Origin: Rhyacichthys aspro
Taxonomy: Eukaryota; Chordata; Actinopteri; Gobiiformes; Rhyacichthyidae
Reading direction: 5' to 3'
NCBI GenBank assembly: GCA_036850595.1
Contig: CM072161.1
Location: 6,903,905 to 6,967,904 of the forward strand
DNA length: 64,000 nucleotides
Under the pieces are notes generated by a model. It saw nothing but the letters and a program-made list of their open reading frames with translations, made no database searches and was not told where the DNA came from. Below are positions 13,077-24,645 of the stretch, in pieces (within the stretch, counting starts at the first letter, position 1; every line of letters begins with the position of its first letter). Both the position numbers and the translations under genes were made by a program.

Positions 13077-16000
13077 ATGGCCGGTACCGTGCTGGACGTG
13101 GGGACAGGCGTCATGGTCATTTTGGTCGTTTGGATAGCGGCACTTGTTTTTGGGACAATGCTGCTGAGAGCATCCGGATCGGCCAAGTAAGTGTTAAACC
13201 ACACAAGTCGACCCAAGTAAGATCTCTCCAGACGCTTTTACACAAATAACAACACTGATAGACATTTTTTTAGTGAATATGTCTCACTTTCCTTTTAAAT
13301 AAGAGGACAGTTACTGCTTTCGGATAAATAAGAGACCTACTCATATATTGATAGATTAGTTGGTTTATTGGTGTTCGTAGTATACTTTTTGTGTGTTTTT
13401 TTCTAAAGTATACTTGCATGTTTGGCGTCTACTGTACAATGTTTTCATGAAATAGTTTAATTATGAAGGATAATAAATACATTGAAATGAAATGTTCATA
13501 ATGTACTTAATATTGAAGTCTTTATAATCAAAAAGGCACTTTAACACAGGCAACAGTATATTATCTTTGTTTGTAATGCTTGTGATTCTGTGTGTTGCCA
13601 GGTTGGGGGTTATCCCACTATTCATGTTGGCCCTCACAATCACTCTGGTGCTAGTGTTTTTCCCTCGCAGTCCAGAGACGCCTCCTCCCTTCAAAGAAAT
13701 AGAGGTAACCACATCCAGTTCTCAAACAACTGCACCAGTTTATTCGTCATTTACACACAACAAAATCATGAAATTTGTTTGTATACTGTTGTATATATTA
13801 TGAATAATCAAAGTACTGTGCCTGTTTTAGTGTTCACTTGCACTGCCTTGAAAATGAAAGCAGGACCCTATTTTGTGCACTGATATAAGGCCATTTGGCT
13901 TTGATTATCACTGAATGTTTATGATAAAATCCCACTGAGTGAAAAAGACGATTCACATCCCAAAAAACAGCATTAGAACAACAGAACAACATTATTATTG
14001 TTATTATTGATGGCCACACGATGAATAATGTCTAATAATCACGCATTGCTCAACATCTCTAATAATAGTGATCAATTAGTGCTTTGATATTTCAAGCATA
14101 TCGAACACCAGAGTGCACACATATGACAATTAATGGGTACTCTTTGTTGTGTAACAACAGGTCAAGCAAGGTTATGGCATCATAAATTTTTATTTTGCAA
14201 ATGAATCCAGTCTATATTTAGAACCGAGGTAGGTGCATAAAACCAAGCCATCCCAAATGTAACCCTAGATGTGACACAAGCCGCTGTCCACCATGTGGTA
14301 TGGCTGTAAACAGCATTTGTGTGTGCAGGCGTTTTGTGTTGTGTGTTTGTCGTAAAGGCCTGTTCTTCTTTATCAGAGTCCAACAGCAACACAGAACAAA
14401 CACTCCCCCATGTTGCCTCCGGGTCGTGCCAATAAGCCAGCCAGATCTGCCAAGCAAGCTGCCACCCCATAGAAATAGCAGAGCACAGCCCCGTCCTGGC
14501 CAGCACGCATTTTTATAGCCTTTGTGCAACGGCAGATACCAGACCAGCTACAGAGAGAGGCAACACAATCTGACTACTGAGATTTCTGTGTGAGACAGAC
14601 AAAATATAGCAAAGCCCTCCTTAGAAACTGACTCTTTTGGTAAGACGATTATGTTTTAAATCACTGCAAATAATGAGTACTTTATTATCCATTAATCTCC
14701 TGATTGTTTAAACGATTAGTCACTTTTTGCTTGTGTGGTAAAAAGCAGACAGTGTGGTGCCCAGGGTTAGGTATTTAATTACCTTTTTATTCAGCTACTA
14801 ATTTAAAACGGCAAGGTATTAAGTTTAATCCAAAATATGGCCGAGAATATCTTCAAATACTCATATTTACAAAGCGTTAAGTTGCTTAGGATCTTTATGC
14901 CTTAAATAATGAATTTATTGATGAGAGTCTTTAAATAGACATGAAAATTAGCTTTTTCATAATTGATAAAGCTGTAATATGTGATGTGGCAGGGAATATA
15001 GTGATGACAATATAGCTTTTGATAATTCACATTTCCCTCAAAGATAATTGAATTAAAAAGGCATTATGGTATGGACATCTTTCTGCTTAGGGTTTGCTTG
15101 TTGCTAATACAAAAGTGAGATTTGTGATATTTTGTGGAGCCCTTGGTTTTGGCCTAGACTACCTTCGTTCAGTTTTTTATTGAAATAGCTTTATTTAAGA
15201 AACATATCAAGCTGCATTGTCTGGCTAGATGTGTTTATCTCTGCCTGATCAGTGTCTAACCACTTGCTGTTAAACAAAACTAAAATATGATGGTGCTAAT
15301 GAGGCCAGTCCCGGGCTGGAGGCAGGGAGGGGGCTGGGGGTGGTTGACAGTACAGTCTTCCTCCGCCTCTTCAGACCATCCACCCACCCGCCTGCTCCCA
15401 CCCATGGCACATTAATAAAACATAGCCTTCACTTTGGCTTCCTGCTTGCTGTGTAATTGGCAAATTAAAAAGTGAGATGTGTTAAATTCATCCATGAGAG
15501 ACGGCGTTACACGAGCCCCACCTCTCCGAGACACCAGCCGGCTCATTCACATTCCACAACGGCCTCTGAAATGGCTATAGTCGGCAGTAGTCCTTTCTGC
15601 TGTTTTCTGGCTCAGGGGCCTTTTCTCAGTGTGTATTCTCATATTCATTGGCGGCTCATGATCTAAATATTAACACACCCACAGCTAACAGTCATTAAAC
15701 TTGCAGCGACTTGGTAAACTTCTCCTTAGCAGGCCACTACCACAGCCTTAGTCTCACTGCAAAGTCCCATGCTGTTCTCTCAGATCTGTTAATCGACGCA
15801 TCTCTGTCGAGCTCCAGCGCTGGGTGGTTTGCGTCCCCACTGACTATCCATCTAGATAAAGAACAGCAGGATCTGAAAATAACAAGCACCACAGACTCCA
15901 CATTTCTTCTCAGCAGAAGTTAGAGGCTGCAGAAAAACAAACACGATATGTCTTCAGCAATACTGGTGCACAGTTACACTATTCCCTGAACATGGAGGTG

Positions 16001-16932
16001 TCTGTCCTCTGTGAATCAATAACTACTAGTTGGACAGACTCTGTATCATGTGGTGTTGACTCTAGCTTTGGTACAGGGAATAAGAGAGAAAGAAGAGAAA
16101 GAGCTGGTTGGTAGACACCACAGATGATATTTCTGTCAGGCCAAAATAAAGATATCTTTATGATCTATGATTTTTTATGTTTGCATTTGGGATACAGTTT
16201 TGAAAAGTCAAAAGTAGAACCAAGGCCTGTCGAGTCACTTTAAAGTAATTGCACATTTCTTGCCAAGAAAAGTTTTACTGTCAAAATAAAAGCCTTATAG
16301 CTAACCTAGCTAGCTGCCATCAATCAGGCGCCTCCACACGCAGCTAATAATACTCATTTACTGTTGCTACTTTAGACCAGTAAATCTTCCTTTCTTCTTT
16401 GACAGCAATACAAAATACATTTGAAAAATATTCCATGTAAAGTCAAATAAGCCTCATAATGAACTGTAAATCTAAGGTAAAAAACTGTGGCCCATTACAA
16501 AACCTGTTAGTAGTATTTGTGACTCGTTGCATATGGCTCTTTTCTTTGCTTTTTCTGTTTTTATGATATAAAGCACAAACAATTAGCTGTAGCTGTACCG
16601 TTTCTGCTACAACCTGGGCCACAATAATGGAGAAAATGTAGAAAAGCTCTCCTCTGCCATCTTGTGGTGGCAGCTATACTAGCAGATATACTGAGCAAAT
16701 GTAGACCATGCTTTTCCCATGCACCAGACACCATTTGTTTTGTGTATAACTACGTGGGACCAGTGAAATATTTGTCTCTCTTTTGTTCTCTCTACAGATA
16801 GTGGACACTTTGTTCATCGGGCGCTACGTGCTGCTGGCGGTTGCGAGTGTCGTCTTTCTGTTTGCCCTCTTCATGCTCATCCCATTTCATTTCCTGGAGC
16901 CTGTCTATGCCAAGGAGCTGAAAACACACTAG
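13077..16932 (+). CDS. tmem218: Transmembrane protein 218 (ciliary transition zone)
   Basis: Three coding exons, 13077-13186, 13602-13704 and 16798-16932, all with GT-AG borders and matching phases, join into 115 codons plus TAG, the same length as human TMEM218. The protein starts MAGTVL like its mammalian counterpart. Three hydrophobic spans are visible, at about residues 8-30, 38-57 and 80-101. The conserved FIGRYVLLA lies in the last exon, and the C-terminus reads LEPVYAKELKTH. TMEM218 is a small membrane protein of the ciliary transition zone, working with the Meckel/Joubert module that includes TMEM67; human mutations cause Joubert/Meckel-type ciliopathy. The gene is divergent from the presumed pknox2 promoter. 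The second intron (3.1 kb) has a GC-rich, conserved-looking patch at about 15,300-15,420 but no further exon. Identity is very secure; the 5' UTR is not defined. Confidence 0.96.
16655..16667 (-). promoter_or_regulatory. CTCF-core-like motif CCACAAGATGGCA
   Basis: On the minus strand this 13-mer matches the CTCF core CCANNAGRKGGCR at every position. It lies 131 bp before the last tmem218 exon. Related but imperfect copies of the same core occur elsewhere in the window (see findings), so it may instead be the edge of an old repeat. Binding is untested. Confidence 0.35.
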
Positions 16933-17138
16933 AGGTGCCAGGGTCACTGTTGGCACCAGTATCACATGGTTGATGCAGACAACTTGAGACAAGCAGCAAG
17001 AGAATGACAGGCCCCTGTCATGTGGAAATGGACCACAAAATGCATTTCAACAGTTTTTTTAACATTTTTTTATAGTGTTTTTTTATATTCTGTTTAATTG
17101 GTCATAAAATTTTGTATTGGTAAATTATAGAAAAAACT

Positions 17139-17144
17139 AATAAA
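17139..17144 (+). terminator. tmem218: tmem218 polyadenylation signal AATAAA
   Basis: A canonical AATAAA lies 207 bp after the tmem218 stop codon, followed by a T/GT-rich stretch. No other canonical signal lies between the stop and here. It gives a short 3' UTR of roughly 230 bases. Confidence 0.8.
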
Positions 17145-17594
17145 GAGTTATTTGGTTCTGTCACAGGACTTCTTTGTGTCAACTTGAAGGGATAGGTACA
17201 TTATTTTACCCAAGAAAAGGCAGCTCATTCAAATTCTTGAGACAGGATACATTCATCTTTAAAGAGGCAGAATGGGACATTGTAAAGAAAGAAAGAAGAA
17301 ATACTTCATCTACTGTATTATATTTTAATGTCATTCTTTTCTCTGCAAATTCAAATCCTGATTTCTAAAAGCATATTTATTTCATTTAGTTGAAACATAA
17401 ATATATCTGATGTTCCCATTTCCATCATTTAGACTTATTTATTTCCAACCCAGGAAACAGGGTAGAGCAAATTAATAATTTGCCAGTGTGTTATTTGGCA
17501 TCATTCTGAGTTCCATTGCCTTTTCATAGTGGTCAAACAGAAACAACAAAAAACAGCCTTCCCCATGATGACACAACATTGTGCCTTTTATAGG

Positions 17595-17712
17595 ATTAAA
17601 GTTGAGGTGTGTAGTTTTTAGCAGCATCTGGTGGAACGTGTGCATATTGCATTCATACACCCCTTCTTGCTAGACAATGTGAATCCTACAGTAGCCCTGG
17701 AGGGACACACTC
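17595..17712. repeat. Diverged interspersed-repeat remnant
   Basis: The segment contains a GAGGTGTGTAG...AGCATCTGGTGG block, then ATTGCA and a CCTACAGTAGCC...GGAGGGAC block. This order of short blocks resembles a repeat I recall as common in percomorph fish genomes, next to genes and in 3' UTRs. The copy is short and degraded, and I cannot assign a family name without a repeat library. Confidence 0.35.
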
Positions 17713-19560
17713 TTGTCTATGTGCAAACGCAATCGAAATAGGTAATATGATTAGTTCATTTAAAAAATGTTGAAACGCAGTCCATTACTTTGTAGCATTT
17801 ATATGAATATTTAAAGCCTCCATGCAGAAAAGTGTGTAAAAAATGAAACGTTTATGCATTTCTTCTCCAGCAGTGCTCGGTTTGTCTTCTATGGGCAGCT
17901 GTAAAGAAGAACTAATGCACTTTCTAGTGGGTTCTATTGTTTAATCTTTTTGCCTAGATTGACAAATGCATAGAGTAATATTTTTATTTTGATTGTTAAA
18001 AACAGACGTTTGACCAATCTGTTCCATTTGACAACATTTTGCAAAGCGCACCTTTAATCTTCCTAAAACGTATAAATACTTTACATCTGTCATTATACCT
18101 CTTGTGAAAGTGCACTTAATTTTTGTGACTTACTTTGACGTTTTTTCTTAATTTACCAAACTTCTAAACCAACATCCAGATATATACAGATATTACAAGT
18201 ATAACTGACAGCTATGGATACCTCATTTACTGTATAAGAAAATGGCAGAGTCTTGTCACACCTTTAGCCAACATCTGAAATTTTCCTTTATAATGTCAAG
18301 ATATGGTCAAACACATCTCTGGATCTATCTGCCTACAAAGCTGATTCCATGGGTTATAAAAGAGCAGATGACTCCATAGAGAGTAAATGAGCTTCTGCGC
18401 TCTCCAGTCTCAATTATAAACACTCCCCCCCCCTGTCCCACCTCTATTTTAAAAGTGTGAAGCCCGAGGAGACGTGGAGTGGAATTCCAACCAGGATGAT
18501 GAAAGAGTATCTAATGAATCAAAACCAATCCTATTAGTTCCGGCCCACATCTCCATACTGTGGTCCTTTTTCCACACAACAATCCACCGCATGATTTCAC
18601 ACAAGCTGAGGGGAACTGAGGAGGGGTTCAGCATGGGGTGGGCTATACGGAGTCTAAAACGCTACAACCTGGAGAGACTTGTTGGCTTTAATTGACCGCG
18701 TGATTACCGCAAAACATGATCTGAGCCCCTGCTGAAAAGTGGCACTGAGAAGTGGGCAGGTGGGGACTGGAGAGCTTTCAACAGTCTGAACTTTATGGTG
18801 CTTTCACTTTAACTTCTCCATAAAAACTGCCCTTGGAACTGAATTTGGAAGGGGTTATGTTGCTACTTTCATGCAGTCCTCGGAAAGTCATATAGTTTCT
18901 GCGTTTGGATGGTTTTCTGACATTGGTGGGATGTTGTGTTATCAGGTATTAGGGTTTACCACCACAACAAAGTCAGATTTAAAGTTTCTTCTGCCTGACA
19001 TGTTATTAAGGGTTAAATAGGGAGTAAATGTTAAAAAATAAGTCACTCTATATGTGAAACTCTACTCGAGCATTCTGTAATTTATATATACATATTCTGG
19101 TTATATTACAATGTTATAGTGCTCATATTGCTAGATTTCTTTATTACTTCTTTGGGTTTATGCTTTAGTTTGCTTGGATGGGCAAGCAGGCGCCTTGGAT
19201 ACATAAGAATACAGTGTTAGTTGAAAATGTTTCTGAGTGTGTTTCGAGAAGTGATTAAATCCACAAAACACACCTTTCAGTTTTGGGCAACAAGATGCAG
19301 AAGATTTAGCCCCATATTGGTCTACATTGGCCATTTTGTTTCAAGTTTTATTACAGTTTGGTTATATAGCCACTACTAATACATTGTATTTGAGCAAAGC
19401 GCCGATGTTCAATACTTTATATACTTGCTGCCATATCTATGATGCAGATAAAATCAAGTTGGAATGCCGAGGACGAGCGACACAGTAACATCCTTAGAGT
19501 CTACATTTAAATGGGTATTCAGTCTTTTAAATGTTAAAAACAATTGTTCACTGAGCCTAT

Positions 19561-19790
19561 TTCAATTCACTTTAACTGTATTAAAGGGGATAGTCAGTTG
19601 TTCAGGACTCTCAGAATAAATGAAAAAGCTAATTAATTGATTCAGTCTTCATCTGAAATAGGCTGACTGAGTTTAGTCTTATGGTAGTTAGGAAGAAGGC
19701 GTGCTTGTTGCTTGTTGTCCTTTTGTGTCTCTGTTCCCCCTCTGCTTCAACCATAGTCTCCAAACTAATGCCTGATATGACGAAGAGGGC
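19561..19790 (+). repeat. Dispersed repeat, copy 1 of 2
   Basis: This block and one at 37,895-38,140 share the same islands in the same order: TTCAATTCA; then AAAAAGCTAATTAATT; then CTTATGG followed by AGTNNNAGGAAGAAGG; then TCTCTGTTC; and finally AGTCTCCAA(A/G)CTAAT. The sequence between the islands is diverged. The pattern is that of two old insertions of one element, and the first island resembles a fragment common in fish repeats. The family is not identified and no transposase or reverse-transcriptase reading frame remains. Confidence 0.5.
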
Positions 19791-21134
19791 ATCCAAGCTG
19801 GGTTTTTAACCTCCACTTCCTATTCCTCCTTTACTTCCCAGCTAAACGTCTGCTGTAGGCAATAAATCAGCTTTCGAAAAGCATCTAATAGAGCTGCATG
19901 ACAAATAAACTGGTCACAATGCTAATAATAAATTCTAAAAAATGCCCACTCTGCTACCATATGGGGGACAAAATTCTAACACAAGTTTCTGAGTAGTAGT
20001 TCCAACTTAAAGAAGGCTTCATGTGTCTTTTCCAACTCAGAGAAATGTTTTTCCCATGTTTCTGACTCCACATGAATGGAGCATATCTCAAGGTCACTTT
20101 GCAAAAGGGGTGTTTTGCCATTGTCTGTGCTCTTTGTAGTCCCTATGGTAGTCCCTGAAGTCTGAGTCTAGAAGATCTAACAGTGCTTCCGAACCATTTT
20201 CTCACACGCATCCCCTCTCTCTACCTCGACTTTTTAATCTTCCTCTCCTTCCTATCTTTCCTTATCCACTCCATCCAATCCTCATTTTCATTTTTTCTTA
20301 CTGAACTCTGTCTCTGGGGAGTGGGAAAATGAGCAGAACAAAGCATGTGGGGGTTTGAGGATCATTTGGAACTGAGAGACGGAGTCTTTGTGGCGCAGCC
20401 AGCTGGACATATAAAGAGATGGGGGCGGGCGGTGCACAGAAAGAAGGAGCAATGCAAGGGCAAAGAGGTGTGAGCCCAAAACTCAGGGTGCCTGGTTTTC
20501 AAACCGCAAAGGGGACGGGGTGTGCTTCTCGCTGGTAGATCCTCCATTCAGATTCACTCAAGCAGAACTGGTGGCCTGCCGTTCACATCCTCGGCCGTCC
20601 AAGCTTCTCTGTTTGTGATATGGATAGTGCCCCACCCAGCTCTTACAACACCAAAATCCATTCACCATTTCAGGCAAACTTGGTGCACTTATCCCCAAAG
20701 AATGTGATTCAGTTCATGTTAAATCAAGCAGAGGCAATGTTTGCAGTCCTTTCAGAAAGTTTGGTAAATAAAATTTGAAGAGTGCTCATTGAAGTAAAGC
20801 ACACACAACAAAAATATAAAGCCAGTGTTTCTGTTTTTGTTCCCATTTTTCATGACATAAAGTAAAACGTATGTGATTACCTGAGCAAACAAAAGGAAAA
20901 TGTTCTCATATTTTGTATTAGTGAGCTTTTTCTTATAACCCTTCACTCACAGCTGAGACATATCAAGATGTCAATTTACAGGGGAAGTTCATTTTTTTGT
21001 TAATGGGGTGCAACAAGATACATTTGCATGGCTATATTATTTCCCACTGTCGATAGTTAGGCAGTCATATGATTTGATGTAATACATACTTGCACTGATA
21101 GTTGCTTGAACGTTTTAAAGCCTTGTTATTTGTT

Positions 21135-21150
21135 AAAAAAAAAAAAAAAA
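21135..21150. repeat. 16-bp poly(A) tract
   Basis: An uninterrupted run of 16 A. It could be the remains of a retroposon tail, with the following segment, about 21,150-21,290, as a possible neighbouring repeat. It is otherwise unremarkable. Confidence 0.7.
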
Positions 21151-22100
21151 GTGCCCCCATTAGCAACCACAGATAAGACAAAGCCTATGTCATTGCTCCT
21201 GTCTGCTTCTCCAAATTGTTGGTGTCCTGCCAATAATCTGCTGTGGGAAATAAGTTATCCCTAAGAATCTTCTATTCCTTTAACAGGTGTTTATTGCACT
21301 AAAGAAAGACACTATAATATATAGTTCATTAGCTTCATTAGGCACTAACATAACACTTTATACAAGTAAATGTGTTTACTATGGAGGGAGAAGATGATAG
21401 TAAACCGTGCCTCGTTGCCTAAGTAACAAAGTATGTCGATACAGAGCCAAGAGTTCCTTTTTTTCTACGCTTCCTGGTTGTGCTTCATTATGTGCTTTTG
21501 TATCCAGCCCAGGGATGCCATCACTACAGCACACACAGGGGGGGCAAAATCCTGAAACCCCAATCCTAGTGCTGCCTTGGCCTTTTACCTCTCTGTCTCA
21601 GGATGGAATTAGCCCAAAGCGCCGCTTCTCGGGGTGATGATGAAGGCGCAGATTAGAGGTCAGCCCGCTACCAACGGCCCTTTGCTGCTCGGACATGACA
21701 CCCCATTGTGGGCCGCAGCTCTGCCCTATGGGGGTCCCAGTTTGACAGTGGTGGAGAAATGATTGAATATGAGCCAGGCTTAGAAAGGCAATGGCTACAC
21801 TGCTCAAAAGCCTGCGTTCACAATGGTTGGAAATGGGTGGCCATGGTGGACACAGAGCCACAGAGCATGCTCAGTTTGGGTAGAAGTGGCTGGCGATTTT
21901 ATTAACTTTTAGTCTGATTTGCAAAATAGCCCCCTCAGTTTACAAAATACAAATTACAGTCTTTAATGTTGTTTTTACACTAGTTTACATAAGTAATACA
22001 TTTAAGAACATTCCTTGCCATAGAAATGTCAAGTGGTTCCTATATCTAACTAATAAACACTAGAACACTTACTTATCTCAGTGATTACTTTTACTGATGA

Positions 22101-22118
22101 TTGTTGCCATGGCAACAA
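22101..22118. promoter_or_regulatory. Perfect RFX X-box within an 18-bp palindrome
   Basis: The sequence TTGTTGCCATGGCAACAA is a perfect 18-bp inverted repeat. Its central 14 bases, GTTGCCATGGCAAC, are the ideal two-half-site X-box bound by RFX factors, the main regulators of cilia genes. It lies 5 kb downstream of the cilia gene tmem218 and 2.3 kb upstream of the candidate robo4 first exon. X-boxes usually act in promoters, so its target is unclear. Confidence 0.55.
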
Positions 22119-24455
22119 AGGACTCAAAGTTAGAGATAGCCCAAAACAGGTTAACACAACATTTAGCCTAAAGTTTGTCACAAACAATACGAAATACCTG
22201 TAGACATAAGTATTAACCGGAAAATACAAGTCAACATTAATAGATCAGTCCAAAGACATTTTGTGGAACCACCTCCAAAAGGCTCAGGGGAACAGATGCT
22301 TTTCTCCCAGAGCTGATCATTACAGGGAAAACGCTCAGGTGTTACTGATAGCATCAACAATGGCTCCTTTACGTCTGATTATCCCAGTCATCCATTCCGG
22401 TGATTGGGCGTGCACAATAACCACAGCTTCGTAGTGACACACCTAAATTGAGAGCAGCCTTTGAAAATGCTGTCATCTGTTTGTTGTCAGCCCTAACAAG
22501 GTGTGAAAAAGCCCTATTGATGCAATCGATTTGTCTTGTTTTGCGTTTGGATTGTGCCAGTCTTGTTAATACAGTGTGCGACATAGCTCTCTACCTTACA
22601 TTAGAATGCATGGAAGGTATAGTCAATGTGATAAAGTGCACCTGCTGTGTTGGAGCTATTGAAGTGAACTCGCCCGCTGCGTGTGTCGCCTTTGTGTTTT
22701 ACAGATGACAGTTTAATGTGACACATTTGTGATAATAGAGTTATTAATGGTGGCATTAATGACAGATAAACCCCCATTGGCTTTAGGTTGCGTTTATGCA
22801 AATGAAGTGTTTAAGGTAATATGTAACACCTGCATTAATATGAAGAGGCCTGTGCACAAGGGATATAACTGAGGTGAATTACATTAGGTCTGTTTTAACT
22901 ATGTGGGCTTCTGTAGGAAAAACATGGTAAGGTAAGTAATTATTGCCAGCAATTGAAGCCAGAAGAGTGTTCAAAGGTACATTGGTTCATAATGCTTGGT
23001 GACTTAGTAGCATTTAGGAATAAACCACAATATTAAAATGAAATATTGGAGTGATTTTATTTTGGGCATTATGCTCATAGAAACAGTTAAGATGGGAAAA
23101 AGGAGGATTGAGAAAGAGGATATGTGGTGTAGGCTAACTTTGCATGCCCCAACATTATCCAAAAAGACATGGCAAAAACAAGGCTGAAGGAATATATTGA
23201 TTAACTGTAAAAACAACTTTAAAACCATACCTAAACTGAACACTTCAGCCAAGAGTTGTACTAATTCCAGTCTTGCCCATATTGTTTAACAGCTGGTCTA
23301 ATAAATAACTTTACATAACAGTTGATCTAATAATAACATTGTGCATGGAACCTCATTTGTTTATCGTTTACAACAAAGAGACTTTGGAAGTATAATCTCA
23401 GTAGACTCTGGGAGTCCACTCGAGCCAGACAAACTGACTGTGTCTGAAATTAAACCAGAACATTCTGTCAAGGTTGACTTGCCACTTTTTGTTGGCGTCT
23501 TAAGAGCGAGCCAAGATGATGTATGAGACTCATACTGTGCAGACAAGCAGCTACAAATTTGCTTGGCTACTTGACTGGTGGGAGGTTGAGGAAGCAAGTG
23601 GGGGGTGACTTGAGTTGTCACATTAAAGGAGGACAGTGAAGGAGAAAGAGGCCTTTGTATTTCTTTTCTTGTTTTTAAAGCTGTTGCTTGTCAAAAGAAA
23701 TAGGCCTCTTCTGCTCGGATAATTTGCATCTTTGCATGGGAACTCATTAATGAAATGGAATGACTTATCCATGCTGCAATAATAACAGGTTTCATTTGGC
23801 AATGTGATGGTAGGATTTAATGATCTCTTCCCTGTTGACTGGGTTCAGTTTTTAGACATGTTATTCGATTAACACAATAGTCAACAAACAAAAATATGTT
23901 TTCTCTGCATTTCATCAGTCACATGTTAGACATTTGATTAATGAAAGTGATTTGACTTGTGAAAACAGGCCTCCGTGAGTAACCTCCCCCTTATTTCAAG
24001 CTCCTCTCTCCTCCCTCCTCCTCTAGACTTCAGCCTTGTTTTCAGGTCCCCCCTCAACCAATGCAGAATGAATGGCACAGATGTTGTTGGACAAGACAGT
24101 TCCCCTTGGTCCCCTTCCCCTTACTACTCGCACAGCATGAGGTCTGAAACTTGTTGTTTTGATCATTGTTTTCCTCCAAACTTATCCCTCCTTGGGAGAA
24201 AAAAAGGGACCCAGAGAGGAGGGAGACTTGGAGACCAAGAGCAGCCAAATTAAAGAGCAAGGCAAGAGGAGCGCCCAGCCATGTTGAAGGAATTTCAAGG
24301 AAAGACTTAGAATGCTGCAGATAGGTTGTGTTAAGAAAATGTTATAAAAGTCTGTGAAGTGCATAGGTTTGGTTTTGTGAAGTATGGATGCTGCAGAGAG
24401 GCAGCAGTAGCAGAACTGCATCCAGGAAGTGCCAAGCAGGACCTGCAGAGTGAAG

Positions 24456-24645
24456 ATGCGGATGGGAGAGTGGCTTATCTGGGTGTCCTGGTTCTACACC
24501 TGGGCAGAGTTCTCACTGTGCCAGGGCAGCCATCCTGCAGAGCCAGGACTGGACTGGAGGTCAAAGACCCGAGTCAAGGAGCATGTCAGTCACGGTCCTG
24601 GACACCAGCACATGCCTCACAGGATCAAACTGCACCGCAAAAAAG
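24456..24645 (+). CDS. robo4: Candidate alternative first coding exon of robo4 (signal peptide)
   Basis: An ATG at 24,456 with A at -3 opens a 63-codon reading frame. It begins MRMGEWLIWVSWFYTWAEFS, a hydrophobic, tryptophan-rich signal-peptide-like start, followed by a basic stretch ending HRIKLHRKKG. It ends at a strong donor, AAAAG|gtgagc, in phase 1, which is exactly the phase accepted by robo4 exon 2 at 28,076. No other plus-strand gene lies between here and robo4 that could own this exon. Used instead of exon 1 at 26,686, it would give a protein of about 1,131 aa. An ETS-type motif, CAGGAAGT, lies about 25 bp upstream of the ATG. Robo1 and Robo3 are known to use alternative first exons. 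An unrelated chance ORF cannot be ruled out. Confidence 0.5.

Larger units (their letters stand above)
17145..24455. other. Intergenic region between tmem218 and robo4
   Basis: About 7.3 kb with no exon I can support. It holds a degraded repeat at about 17,595-17,710, one copy of a dispersed repeat at about 19,561-19,790, a 16-A run at 21,135, and an X-box palindrome at 22,101. Patches at about 18,470-18,700 and 21,560-21,870 are GC-richer and could be conserved non-coding elements, but this cannot be judged from one sequence. Mammals have HEPACAM, CCDC15 and SLC37A2 between these genes; none of their domains is seen here. Confidence 0.6.

Noticed and set aside
23341..23526. 61-codon plus-strand ORF with a protein-like composition
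   Set aside because: It starts and stops without a signal peptide, domain or convincing splice sites. Not enough to call a gene.
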